Assembly (NCBI GenBank): GCA_022559845.1
Contig: JAHNEJ010002117.1
Location: 1-64,000 of the forward strand
Length of the DNA stretch: 64,000 nucleotides
Reading direction: 5' to 3'
Origin: Amorphophallus konjac
Lineage: Eukaryota; Streptophyta; Magnoliopsida; Alismatales; Araceae
Shown here: positions 44,120 to 55,080 of the stretch, one piece after another
Layout: each line of letters starts with the position of its first letter
Numbering within the stretch: position 1 is the first letter of the stretch
Program-made: the position numbers and the translations under genes
Notes under the pieces: generated by a model
What the model was told of the DNA's origin: nothing
Seen by the model: the letters and a program-made list of their open reading frames with translations, nothing else
Database searches by the model: none

Positions 44120-44378
44120 ATGCTTCTTCCCCAAAACTCGAAATAAACCCTCTCTCGGTCTCACCTCGGCATCCCCTTGTCTCTCACAAAGCTTTACCGC
44201 ATTAAAAACGCCGGATCCACACCAAAACAATGAATCTCCCTTGGCCAGTCCTCCACCTCCGCCAGCGAACTGTCGCCGCTCCATCGCACGATCCCGCTCT
44301 TGTCCTCACTGCTTGCCACCGCCATTGTCCAACCACCTCACCCTCCACGCCGCTGTCGGCCACCCGGAGGAGGGAAGG
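44120..44378 (-). mobile_element. Remnant of LTR C (minus strand), first piece
   Basis: Reverse complement matches the CpG-rich leader of the LARD LTRs (CTCCGG-GGCCGAC block, compare 16,300). It continues at 54,954-55,080, which holds its TATA box, so solo LTR E inserted into it. LARD-B begins right at 44,119 and cut off the rest. Confidence 0.55.
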
Positions 44379-45404
44379 TGTAATGCCCCTGGTTTTTCGG
44401 ATATTTCTCGGATCTGGATTCGTGGGTTTCGGATCATCTTTTCGCGGGTTGCGGATTGTGTCCGAGTGAGCTTCGGACTTTTATCCCAGATTGCCGGACC
44501 CATTGGTGGTGTGCCCGTGAATTTCCTTGGGTCTGTGGCGTTGTGAGGAGCATGCCGGTATTTTTCTGGAATTTTCAGAGCGCATGTGTGGGTCCCAGGT
44601 CACATTTTGGGTTTTACGCGTGTTTTTCGTCAGTCGGACCTTCGGAACCCCGTGTAGGGTGAACCGTTGCGTTATCCGACACCGGGATGTTATCACTGCG
44701 TTGTGTGTTTTTCGAGGATCACGTGGGGTATTTTTCTATTTTTTGATATTTTCTGAAATTTCTTAATTTTCTATATATATAACCTCCTTTTTCTCTCTCT
44801 CCCCATCTCTCATTTCTCTCCCTTTTCCCTCTCTCTTCTCTCATGTTCTCTCCTGTCCCCCTCTCACTCCGGGCGGCCGACGGAGGCGACGAGGGCGGGG
44901 CGGAGTGGCTCGTGGGGCGTGGAGCGACGGGCACGGGACGAGGATCGCGATGGTGGAGGCGGTTCGTGGGATCGCGAGCCGGCGAGGGTTTAAACGGCAT
45001 TTCTTCACGGATTGGCGTCCTCGGGGCGCGGAATCTTCGGTGGAGGTAGGGAGATGGACCCCCAGCTCGTGTACTTCCTTTCCCGCGAATCTGGTAGGCC
45101 GTGGTGAGCCGAGTGGGCTTATTTGAGCGATTTGGAGAAAATCCATATTTTTGGGGTGTGAGCCGGATCTAGAGTTTTGATCACATTTTTGGGGTTTGAA
45201 TGAGTCCTCTCGGTGCTAGGGAGGCTGGAGACTAGTTTCCCCTTGTTTTCCCCTTCGCGTGGGCGCGAACGGGGCATGGAATGGACTTCCCCGTGATTTC
45301 TGCCGTTTTTGGGCTCGGGATGTGGAATGGACTTTCCAGAGACCGCTAGGGGCGCCAAGCTGTCATGTGGAGACCACTAGGGTTCCCTCTATGTCGGTTC
45401 AAGG

Positions 45405-45725
45405 CTGGCGGTCATGCGATAGACCGCCAGGGATTTTAGCGGTCCAGAGGTAGACCTCTTTACAGTGCCTCGCGGTCCATGGGTAGACCGCCATGCTCCT
45501 AGTAGCGGTCAGGGCAAGACCGTTTTCTATTTTGGAGTCGTTCGAGGTCGGTCGAGTAGCGGTCTCGCGACAGTCGACCGCTAGGCATCGCCTAGCGGTC
45601 AGGCAAAAGACCGCCACCTGCCTAGCAGTCCGAGAGGTGACTGCTAGGGGTTACGAGTTCTTGAGGCTTAGCGGTCTAGGGGTAGACTGCTAGGCTGGCG
45701 TTAGCGGTCCAGGTGTAGACCGCTA
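45405..45725 (+). repeat. Hairpin array in solo LTR E
   Basis: Nine to ten inverted repeats, mostly 8-nt loops: CTGGCGGTC/GACCGCCAG at 45405-45430, TAGCGGTC/GACCGCTA at 45702-45725. At 45621-45648 both arms carry a change that keeps the pair (CCTAGCAGTC/GACTGCTAGG). Confidence 0.85.
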
Positions 45726-47339
45726 GGAGATTCTTCGTGCTAGTCGTGTCGGTTATCGTCGTGTTGGTCTCCGGTCGACCCGGTTGTGACCCAGTGGTTG
45801 ACCATCGGCCTCGTGAGTGTCTCGAACATCCCTTGAGTTCCGTGACCATGTTTCTGGGATGTCTGGAGGTACCGGGTTCCCTCGATTAGCGTGCCCGTAG
45901 GTGTGGTGGGTCCGGGTGACCCCATGTGTTTCGGGCTTTTGTGTTATGCTCGATCGAGTGACCGTGTATCGGTGTGAGTGCGGTGGGGTTCCCCCGCATG
46001 TCGGAGGTTTCGACGGAAGATGATTCCCGACTGGGCCGTGTGTGTAGCCTTGAACTGCGAGTCCAGTCATCCAGCCTGGGGCTGGAGGTTTTTCGCTTTT
46101 CCCAGGAATGGGGAATCGACGTGGTGGCCTTTGAGCTGCCTTGGGAATTATGCTTCTGTGCTTTTCGCGTGGGCCGTGTGTGGCCTTGGACTGTGAGTCC
46201 GGTTACCCAGCGTAGGGCTGGAGGTCTCTTGAGTTCACTTTTGAGGGGATGGTCTCGGCGGCTCGTGAGCTACCTCGATATTCGTGCTACCGTGGTTTTA
46301 AACCTAGGGATTAGGCTAGATTAACGGCATTGTGCCGTTGCGTACGATGGTCTTGACCCCGAGTCTTGTGACTCAAGGATCGTTGGATTTAGTAAGTCTA
46401 GAGGACTGTCCAGAGTGTAGTGGCTCGGTGCCACTTGGTTCTTCTCGACTTTCGCGTAGGGTGCGAGCGTGGTTCTCGGAGTTTCTCCTTAGAGAGTGGT
46501 CACATCAGTGACTCCCCACTAGTCGTAGCCTTCCGACACGCGAGTGGTCCCACCAGGGAGTGGTGGCGAGGCTACCCAGAGAGATGGTTTTTAGGCTGGT
46601 TACCGTCGGGCCCCACGTCTTGCAGCCAGAGTCCGGCTGAGGGGAAAACCAGTCAGAGGGCCAGACCTGGGACGCATGGTCTGTGTGTGCACACGTGGTT
46701 TGGGGTAGTTGGACCCGCGCTGATGAGCGCGACCCCAACTAGTCACTTGTTCTGTGGTTACTTGTACGGTGTCCCCCATTCCACCAGGGGTCGAGGGGGA
46801 CACCTGAGGCGCAGTTTAAGTCGTCAGTGGACGCATCCGACCTTGCTTCTGGTGGACAGGTACTCCTATCACGTGAGACGTGACTCTCCTGTTCTGGTTT
46901 CATTTTCCCATCTGCGAGACGTGGTTTTCTGGACCGTCCGGTGTTTCCGAGGTAGTGGCCAGAGTGCCAGTGGCTTCACCGAGGTTGCGTCTTGTTAGAG
47001 TCGTGTTCACGACAGCGTGGTCGTGACCCTACCTTGGACAGCATGATCCAGGTTGGCCTTGTCTAGGAGGACAGGCCTTCACGGCGAAGCTACCGTGAGT
47101 GTGTCCTTGGTAGGCCTGGTGTTAGAGTGGTCCAGTGTGGACGTGCAAAATTGCATGCCCATACGTCCCAGTTAGCCCGGCATCGACAACAACTTCAGCC
47201 GAAGAGACTGCGAAGAAAGAGGGCCATCCGGACTCTCTGAATATCAACACACGCTGTGTGAGGCCGCCTCCATAGTCACGACAGCAAAGAGAGATCAGCC
47301 TTCAAGAGCCCCACAAACCACGGGCCACGACTCGTGCTC

Positions 47340-47810
47340 ACAACGGGCTAAGAAATGCACCCCTGATGGCCTTCAGCGGCACACCTGATGGCCTTCAACG
47401 GCACACCCTGGTGGCCTTCAGCGGCACACCCAGGGTGGCCTTCTGCGGCACACCCCTAGCCTTCGGCGGTACGCCCTGAAGCCCTTCAGCGGCACGCCAC
47501 TGGGCCTCCAACGGCACACCCCTTTGGCCTTCAACGGCACGCCCTGAAGCCCATTCAACGGCACGCCCCCTTTGGCTTTCAACGGCACACCCTGGAAGCC
47601 TTCAACGGCACGCTATTTCAGGCCTTCAGCGGCACACCCCGTTGGCCCTTCAGCGGCACGCCCCCAACGCCCTTCAGCGGCACGCCCTTTGGGCTCTTCA
47701 GCGGCACGCTTGCCGTGTCTTCCAGCGGCACGCCCTTTTGGCCCTCTCAGCGGTACACTTGCTGAGCCCGCCAGCGGCACGACGTCCAGCCATTTCAACG
47801 ACACGTCCGG
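47340..47810 (+). repeat. Tandem array of CCTTCAGCGGCACRCCC
   Basis: About 18 degenerate copies, period 23-32 bp. In one frame it would give a Pro-Ser-Ala-Ala-Arg repeat, but stops and indels make coding unlikely. Shorter arrays of the same motif lie at about 50,985-51,190 and 52,355-52,495 in the same element. Confidence 0.75.
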
Positions 47811-48178
47811 CAGACCAAATCTTGCGCCCATGCCCTACGGATCTTCGGCGCGCAGTGAGCTGTCTGAGGTGTCAACTGGAGGTTGGGCCACGTAAGCTAT
47901 CCCTCTGCCACCGAAGGACGGGGAGGTTAAACCCCATGATGACCCAGCACTTCCCGCCTCCGACTGCCGTGCTCGAGGGCTCCCGCTACTGGGAGTATAA
48001 AACCACTCCCATTCCGACAAAGAGAGAGGAGAGACGGAGAAGAGGTGCACAGTGAGAAGAGACGAACAGACACAAAGCCACATACGAGAAGAAGGAGAAG
48101 AGAGAAGAAAAGGGAGAGGGCTCCGACGTGTAGTCTTCTGACGACCACCAGGCAAAGAAAAGAGAGTAAGAGAGAGAG

Positions 48179-50467
48179 TGGTGCGGACACCCGAGCAGTT
48201 GAGCGGCACGATACGCCGAGCCACCGGTACCGCACACGGAGCACGACTCGAGCCACCTTAGCATCTATTTGGCTCGGAGACAGCCTGGAGACGCCCCCCT
48301 GAGTCCCGGCATTTATTATATTTAGTTAGACTTTATGTGTGTGTAATTTATGTTTATTTCATTGTATGCGGTTTGCTATTTTGATGGTAAGAGGGGCTTA
48401 TGTACAATTTGGACCCCGTGGGCCCCACGGGCCCCCCAGGCCCCATCCCATTGAGCCACCTCACCCATGGGCCCCATGTGGGGTCAGTCAACATGTCAAA
48501 TGGAGGCTTCTAGATGGGTGGGCCAAGTGGGGGACAAGGGACTTGGAAAGTCCACATTTGGCCACCCACCCCCACCTACCAAGTCCACAGTCTACTCCTT
48601 GGTCCAAGGGCCGCCCCCCTCCTTGTTTTATTATATTATTTTTGTGTGTGTGTGTCACACTCAATCCAGGCCACTCATTCCCATCCCATAGATCCAACGG
48701 TTGCCAATGGATTTGAGATGTAACACATAAATACTTGTAATTTCTCATTTTCATGAATTAATGCCATTTGATTCAAAGAAATTCAAGAGCAAGGGCTGGT
48801 GCGCCCCCCTCCTCTCTCCTCCCTCTCCCCCTTGAAGCTGTGAAGGCTTCCATTCTGAGGTGTGACGCCTCGTGTATCGGTTCCGACGATCGCTGCCGCC
48901 GCCACGAGCCGCCACCGCACTGCCATCGCCATCAACGGAGTTCTGCCCGTGCAGTACCACAGAAGCTTCCACGAATTTCTTGTCTCATCCACGAGCTCAG
49001 ATAGATCTGGGAATTTTAGTGGATGTTCTAGAGGTGTCAAAGACATCCCACAAATTTTGGTTTGCCATTCAGATCTCGTTTCATATTTTTTGGTTTTCGT
49101 CCACTCTTCCATTTTGGTTCTGCCAGAGTTCTGTCCAGATTCATCCCCGCCCTGAGTTTCATGTCTTAGGTCCACTTTTTGATTTCTTTGGGTTCGCCCA
49201 ATTTTACTGGGGGTTCCATTCATCCACCCCTTCATCCACAATTTTTCTCAATTTTTTATTCGCCCATCTCATATTTTCTAAAATTCGTTCTCAGACCCAT
49301 CTACAGTTCTGTCCACCTGTTCCCAGATCCAACCACCAGTCACCCCAAAAATCATAACAAATCGCCACCTCCTCCAAATCAAATTCTAAAAATAGTTCCA
49401 GTTCCGTGGTTTGATTCCCTACAACTCCTAAGAAGAGCTCAAGAGCTGAATCGGAGGTTTACTAGGCGGTCAATGGTAGTTCTCAGACAAGTACCCTACA
49501 GCTCTGAGATTTCGGTTACTGTACAATAGGGACTTGTAAATTCAATAAAGTTCTGATCCGACTAGATCCAGCAGATCTATCTGGGTCTAGATTGAAGCAC
49601 TTGAAGAGAGCTTTCCAACGATAGCTCATGCGTTCCGATCCGACGTCAGGATTAATCGCAGCGACCGTTTTCGCCGGAGCGCGCGCCTGAAGACCGCAAC
49701 CAAAATCCGTGGACAGCTAGTTCAACAATTGGGAATCGGGGCCGATCGACCCCCGATCGGTGTTCCCGGCCGATCGCCGTCCGTGGAGGCGCGCCACTAG
49801 GGGTCCCCATCACAGTGGGTCCCACCCCACAGATCCGGAGGACAGCGCCATCCGTGGGCCGCGCGGGCCCGCAGAACCCGCCGTTCGGAAAGCACGAAAA
49901 CGCGGAGTTCGGCACCGCCGAGCGACATCAAGATGCTGCCCGTCAACCCGAGTTGCGTGATTCCCGGGCTCCACATGTGACCTTTTACTTCCCTGCATGG
50001 AGTGGGTCAAATCTTTGTATTGCTGTGATATTGTTTAACCGGGAGTTCGTAATTCGGCTGGGGTTGTCTTCGCCACGCCGGGTGCGTGGAGGTAATGGTC
50101 CGAACCTCTTGGCGTTCATTTGCTTAGCTAGTATACGGTCTTTTGCCGCTGCCGAGAGTGTAGGTACTAGCCCGTGTGTCCATGTCACCGCTGTGAGAGT
50201 GAGAGTGACCTGTCTCGCGACTCGATCCGAGTCCGGAAGTTGAGTCGGACTACCCTTGACCTCCGCCGGTTCCTTAACCGCGCACGGTCCGCGCTTTCCC
50301 TCGCTTGGGACGACGAGTGAGCTTCCACTTCTGTTAGCGACGTTTTGCCACTAGGAGCTCGTAGTGTCGGGCTTAGTGTCTCCCTGGTGTGTGCTGCTAG
50401 TCGCGTCTTCATCTAGAGTCCGAGGGTGGCACCTAATAGTGTCGTCTCCCGTGTCCGTCCCGCATCA
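48179..50467 (+). mobile_element. Solo LTR G (related to TR-GAG LTR)
   Basis: TGGTGCGGAC start, GTCCCGCATCA end, 2,289 bp, flanked by GAGAG (48174-48178 and 50468-50472). The duplication lies in a GA-rich stretch, so the left edge is less certain than the right. It shares order with the TR-GAG LTR: 'catccctagatcca' type block, TATA-like box near 48,727, 'gtgcgcccccct' leader, the paragraph 'ttctcagacaagt' near 49,480 and the CGTCCCGCATCA end. Confidence 0.7.
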
Positions 50468-50472
50468 GAGAG

Positions 50473-51474
50473 AGGGCTTGATGTAGTAGGGGAAAGTGGG
50501 GGAAAGAGCAGTGGACGGTCGTCCCTGCTTCGATCCCCAACACTTCCTCTTCTTTTGTTCTTTTTCTCCCTCCCCGTTCTTTTGTTCTTCGGTTTTCTTT
50601 CTTGCCTGTAACCTTAGCTCGGGCATGCTTTGTAATGTATATGGACGGCCACGGCCCTCTGCTCCCCCATGAATGAAGATCGTCCCCCTCAGTGGATTTT
50701 CTCTTCGTCTCGTTGGTTTTGGGCCACAGTGCGTTTGATCGTCTTTCCCTTCACTTCCCGGTGTTTGTGTTCGTCCCTCATGCCGACGGTTTCCTCCGGA
50801 TCCGACGCCATCTTGAACGGTTTGAGGTCACGAACCTCCTCCTGTAAAGCCCAACGCCTTCACCCGTGTCTGCCCTTTGAACCTTCTCCCCTCCTGCCGG
50901 GGGTCCCTATGGGTTTGATCGGTCTAACACCCCGCCCCATTAGCAGACCAAACCTTTTGGAGCCTTGCTCGGCGCGCTTGCACTTTCCCCCAGCGGCATA
51001 CCCTTCCGGCACCTTGGCCGACACACCCATAGTAGCCCCCAGTGGTACACTTTCCCTTGGTGCCCCAGCGGGCCTTCATCGGCACACCTGTTCCAGCCTT
51101 CGCCGATACACCCTATCAATCCTCCAGCGGCACACTCTAACAGCCCTTCAACGACACACCCTTTTGGCCCTTCAGCGGCACACTCCTTCTCAGCGGTGTT
51201 TCTCTCTCCCACCATCTCTCCCTCTCTCAGCCCCTCACCGTCTCTCTCTCTCTCTTTCTCTCTCACCGTATCTCTCTCTCTCTCTCTCTCGCCGTCTCTC
51301 TCTCCCTCTCACCGTCTCTCAGTCCCTCACCGTCTCTCTCTCTCTCTCTCCCTCACCGTCTCTTTCTCTCTCGCGCCCCCACTGTCTCTTTCCCTCTCCC
51401 TCCGTCTCACCATCTCTCCCCCCACCGTCTCTCTCTCACGCTCGCCGTCTCTCTCTCTCTCGGCTTCCCCCATC

Positions 51475-51529
<55 letters not shown>

Positions 51530-51705
51530 GCTCCCACCTCATCTTTCTCCCCCACCGTCTCATCTCTTCTCCCCGCCGTCTCTCTCTCACGCTCGACGTC
51601 TCTCTCTCTCTCTCGGCTTCCCCCATCGTCTCTCTCTCTCTCTCTCTCACGCTCCCACCTCATCTCTTCTCCCCACCGTCTCTCTCTCATGCTCACCGTC
51701 TCTTT
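50473..51705. repeat. Insertion F middle part: CAGCGGCAC copies and CT-rich tract
   Basis: Contains the second CAGCGGCACAC array (about 50,985-51,190) and a 500-bp CT-rich tract with a long (CT)n at about 51,474-51,528. Long open frames here are only translations of the microsatellite. Confidence 0.7.
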
Positions 51706-51708
51706 AGC

Positions 51709-52338
51709 AACGTATAGACTTTGCAGGAGGGATTGCACAAATGTAGATAGTAAAGTATGTACACTGGAAATGAATGTTCAGACATGCCGTGAACGAATGT
51801 ATGGACTTAATGTGCTTGTGACAACAATGTACAGACTTTGAGTAAGGATGTACTGACTTATCAACAGCCAATGTACATACTTTGTGTTGCAGCAACCAGC
51901 CAATGTACAGACTTTGTGTTGCAGCAACCAGCCAATGTATAGACTTTGAGTTGCAGCAAACGGACGATGTACAGACTTTGCGTGTGTGCTAGCAGATGAT
52001 GTACAGACTTTGACTTTGTAGCAAATGAGGAATGCATCGGCTATGCATGGCAAGCTATGCAACCAATGTACAGACTTGTGTGTTTGCTAAACCAGTGAAT
52101 GTAGGTAAAGATAGGAATGTATAGACTTTGAATGCATGGAGCACATGGGATGCACAGACTTGGTCCGAGAATGTATAGACTTTGAGCCAATGGATGTATA
52201 GACTTAGTGTGTATGCAACCAGTCAATGTACAGACTTTGTGTTGCAGCAACCAGCCAGTGTATAGACTTTGAGTTGCAACAAATGGATAGTGTACAGACT
52301 CTGCGCGCGTGCTAGCAGACGTTGTACAGACTTCGAGT
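51709..52338 (+). repeat. Array of AATGTACAGACTTTG motif
   Basis: About 17 copies of AATGTAYAGACTTTG at 30-50-bp spacing, several followed by TGTTGCAGCAACCAGCC. It is the reverse complement of the motif arrayed at 26,450-26,995 in the Tat element. Confidence 0.75.
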
Positions 52339-52504
52339 TAGCCCGGCATGCCCGCCAACTCCCTCCCCGGCACACTCTCCTTGGTGCCTTCTCCGGCGCA
52401 CCCTCTTCTCCCTTCGCCGGTACGCCTTGGGACGCCCTCATCGACACGCTCTCCATACCCCTCGCCGGTACACCCTCTAGCGGCCCTCTCTCTCTCCGGG
52501 AAAT

Positions 52505-52765
52505 ATACACATATAACATATAATGATAATGATATTGGTGATAATAATAATAATGATAAATAAATTAATGAAAATTGTGATAAATAAAGAAATCCGAATA
52601 TCTATAGGAAACAAACAAAAAAATGTGAAATAGTGATAATAAAAAAAGGGAAAATAATAATAATAATAAATAAAAATGGGGGAAGAAATCATTCGGAACA
52701 AATGCATAAAGAAGAAATGAACAGCAAGAGGAAAGAGAGGAACATATAATTAAAATCTCGGATAA
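52505..52765. repeat. AT-rich simple sequence (ATA/ATG repeats)
   Basis: Runs of 'gataataataataat' and 'aataaataaa' type. No gene. Confidence 0.7.
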
Positions 52766-52849
52766 AAAAAATGTTAGGGTCTGCATTGCAGCCCCATCTC
52801 TCTTTGCGACATGGCGCTGAAGGGAATAACAATGCTGCCCCTGCAGGTC

Positions 52850-54420
52850 AGGCCTGAGTCACGGGGATTGCCTCAACACGGCCACGACCCGACCTCGCCC
52901 CGGGCCGACATTCCGATTAAACCGGACTCATTTCTCAGGCCGGATCCCTTTCGAGCCACTATTAAAATTGCCGCATGTTCGACAGACATTTGAACAGGTT
53001 CACCTCGATTTCTGCCGCGTTTCTATTACGGACCTGTGTCTGAACATGAAAGACTCATGAGCAACCAACATGGCCGACGGCTCCCACCCCGACGTGGTCG
53101 TGACCTGGTATTGCTCTGGGTCGATAGCTCGTCAAATCAGATTCACCCTATCAGGATTCGTTCCCGCCCTTTCATTGAAATTACCGCAAACTCGGCATAC
53201 ATTTGTACGGGGTTGTTCCTATCTACGTCGCACCTTCAATATGGACCCTTGTCCGAATATCAAGTGGTCCGCAAGTGACCGACAAAAATCTAAATAGAAC
53301 GAGATGGCTCATGTCATCTCTGGACCCTATACATGGGAATATCAATAAGGCCTTTGTGAGCTGTGCTTGGACCTCGGGTCCATCCCGATTATGGTCATTG
53401 TCTGACCCACACCCTCGGCCTATAGCTTGCTTCTTTCGAACATGTTTTGGTTTTGGAATCTAGTCCCGGGACTCTTCCCCGTTGCCCTCCGGCACCGGGA
53501 ACATTAATGATGCCCACGTAAGCCCCGTTTGGACCGCGGGAGGCGCCCCCGGTATGGTCCCGACTCGATCTCGTACCAGGTCAATAAATTCGCTAGTTTC
53601 CCGCTACACTAACCGAGATTTAACCGAATGTTTTCAGTGTCTCGGAATAATGTATTTGCCGTATCACGGCATACATATGTTCCAGGTCCTCCTGCGACGA
53701 TTATAATATTCTCAAGTCGGACACCCGTCCGAATATTAAACGGTCTCCCGAATGACCGACACGTTTCGAACGTCTGCTTCCCTAGACACAGGGCTTTTCA
53801 GCCGATTCAAAGGATATTCCATCGTTGCCCCTTGGCACTGAAAATATTAATGACGCTCATGCAAGTCTTGTTTCGACCGCGGGGGGCCCACCGCAGTATG
53901 GTCGCAGCTTGCTCTTGCACTGGGCCAACAGATTTACTGGTTTTTGACTGCTCCAACCGAGGCTCAGCCGAACGTTTTCCGCTCTTCCGAACAATAAATT
54001 TACCGTACCTCGGCATACATGCGTTCTGGTTTTCCCGCGACAACCGCAATTTTCTCGAGCCAGACATTCGTCCGAACATTAAATGGTCAGTACACGACTG
54101 ACATGACCGCGAATGGTTTTCTTCTCGCCCTCGCGCGAGGATCTCAATACCTCGTAATAGACCTTCCATGCAATTGATTTCTTGGCCATGAGGCCCTGAA
54201 TCCCGGCGATTAATCAAGGGTGTTCCCTCGTATGGGGGATGTAAATGACGCCGTGACCTTTATGGCGAGGCGAGTTTTGGTCCCGACACGAATCACACAA
54301 TCGTCTGACCGAGTCAGATCGAGCGCACCATAGGCTCTTCGGAGCCCGAACAAATTGTCACTTCGGTGACTGGCACGCCCACGCACTTAATAGACGAACC
54401 ACTTGAATAAGCGAATTTTA
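52850..54420. repeat. Imperfect long tandem repeat (about 340 bp, possibly 2 x 170)
   Basis: Recurrent blocks: 'ctcggcatacat' (about 53,190, 53,659, 54,010), 'gtccgaayattaa..ggtc' (53,232, 53,727, 54,069), and 'gggaacattaatga..c..ggaccgcggg' (about 53,335, 53,505, 53,840, 54,235). Copies are strongly diverged. Satellite-like sequence within insertion F. Confidence 0.55.
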
Positions 54421-54953
54421 GTGCGGCAACATCCGGTTCTCAATTGTGAGATCGGGATTTCTCTTTTTTTTGACCGGTACAGTAGGAGTAGCTGTAGTGC
54501 CGAGTTTTGACCGGCCACCGGTTCGCTGTTCCTGCTGTAGTTGTAGCTGTTTTTCCTGTCCGTTACCGCCGTTGTTCTCGGTTGGGGTTTCACGGGATCC
54601 CTACTGAGCCAGTGACACGAGGCTCACCCCTACTTTTTAGGTGCGACGGTTCTTCCTCGAAGTTCGAGGGTGCTGTTCGGAGGTTCTTAGTTGCCAGCTC
54701 GCCGGGCCGAGTGTTCACTCGGTGTTGGGTACGTTCTCTGCCTTAAACTGTACTTTTGTTGGACTAGACTCTGCTGTTATAGTTGTTTATTTATTTCTGT
54801 TAATTGTTGATTTATCCTACTTTATTTCCTATTTCTTTGTACCTCCACACTCCTTTTAGCCCTTCCGAACCCTCCCGGTTCGTGGGCGGCGGGCCAGGAT
54901 TCGAATGGTATCGGACTCTTCCCGGTATCCGGATCTTGGGTCGTTACAGAAGG

Positions 54954-55080
54954 AGAGGATGATGGAACGAAGGAGGAGAAGGAGACAAATGGGGAGAGAG
55001 AAATGGTGGGGGGTTTTATATATGGTTTGATTTTGGGGTTTTAAAAATCTAAAAGAAAGGGATTTAGCTAATTTTGACCT
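54954..55080 (-). mobile_element. Remnant of LTR C, second piece with TATA box
   Basis: Continues 44,120-44,378 after removal of solo LTR E. Minus-strand CCATATATAAAACCCC at about 55,009-55,024 matches the LARD LTR promoter layout. The U3 beyond about 55,080 is not recognisable. Confidence 0.5.

Larger units (their letters stand above)
47136..54431. mobile_element. Insertion F: unclassified TG...CA element
   Basis: Starts TGTGGACGTGC, ends GGCAACA, flanked by TCCAG (47131-47135) and TCCGG (54432-54436), a 5-bp duplication with one change. Removing it restores the LTR E sequence. About 5 kb net of solo LTR G. A TATAAAA box at 47996-48002 with GA-rich sequence after it looks like an LTR promoter. 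I could not find a matching second LTR, a primer site or any coding domain, so the class is open; a degenerate non-autonomous LTR element is most likely. Confidence 0.6.
44379..54948 (+). mobile_element. Solo LTR E, split by insertion F
   Basis: Target duplication GAAGG (44374-44378 and 54949-54953). Pieces 44379-47135 and 54437-54948 make about 3.27 kb. Same order as the LARD LTRs: TGTAATGCCCC start, TATATATATA box at about 44,772, CpG-rich leader, donor-like GTAGG at 45,046, hairpin array, acceptor-like TTTTTAG/GTG at 54,640, GTTACA end. Arm type and sequence place it closest to LTR B. Confidence 0.85.

Noticed and set aside
50669..51841. 390-residue open frame
   Set aside because: It is a translation of CT-rich microsatellite and CAGCGGCAC repeats, and open in several frames at once.
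54408..54431. Insertion F as a CACTA transposon (TTTTAGTG near its right end)
   Set aside because: No CACTA at the left end, and the duplication that restores the host LTR fits the TG...CA borders instead.
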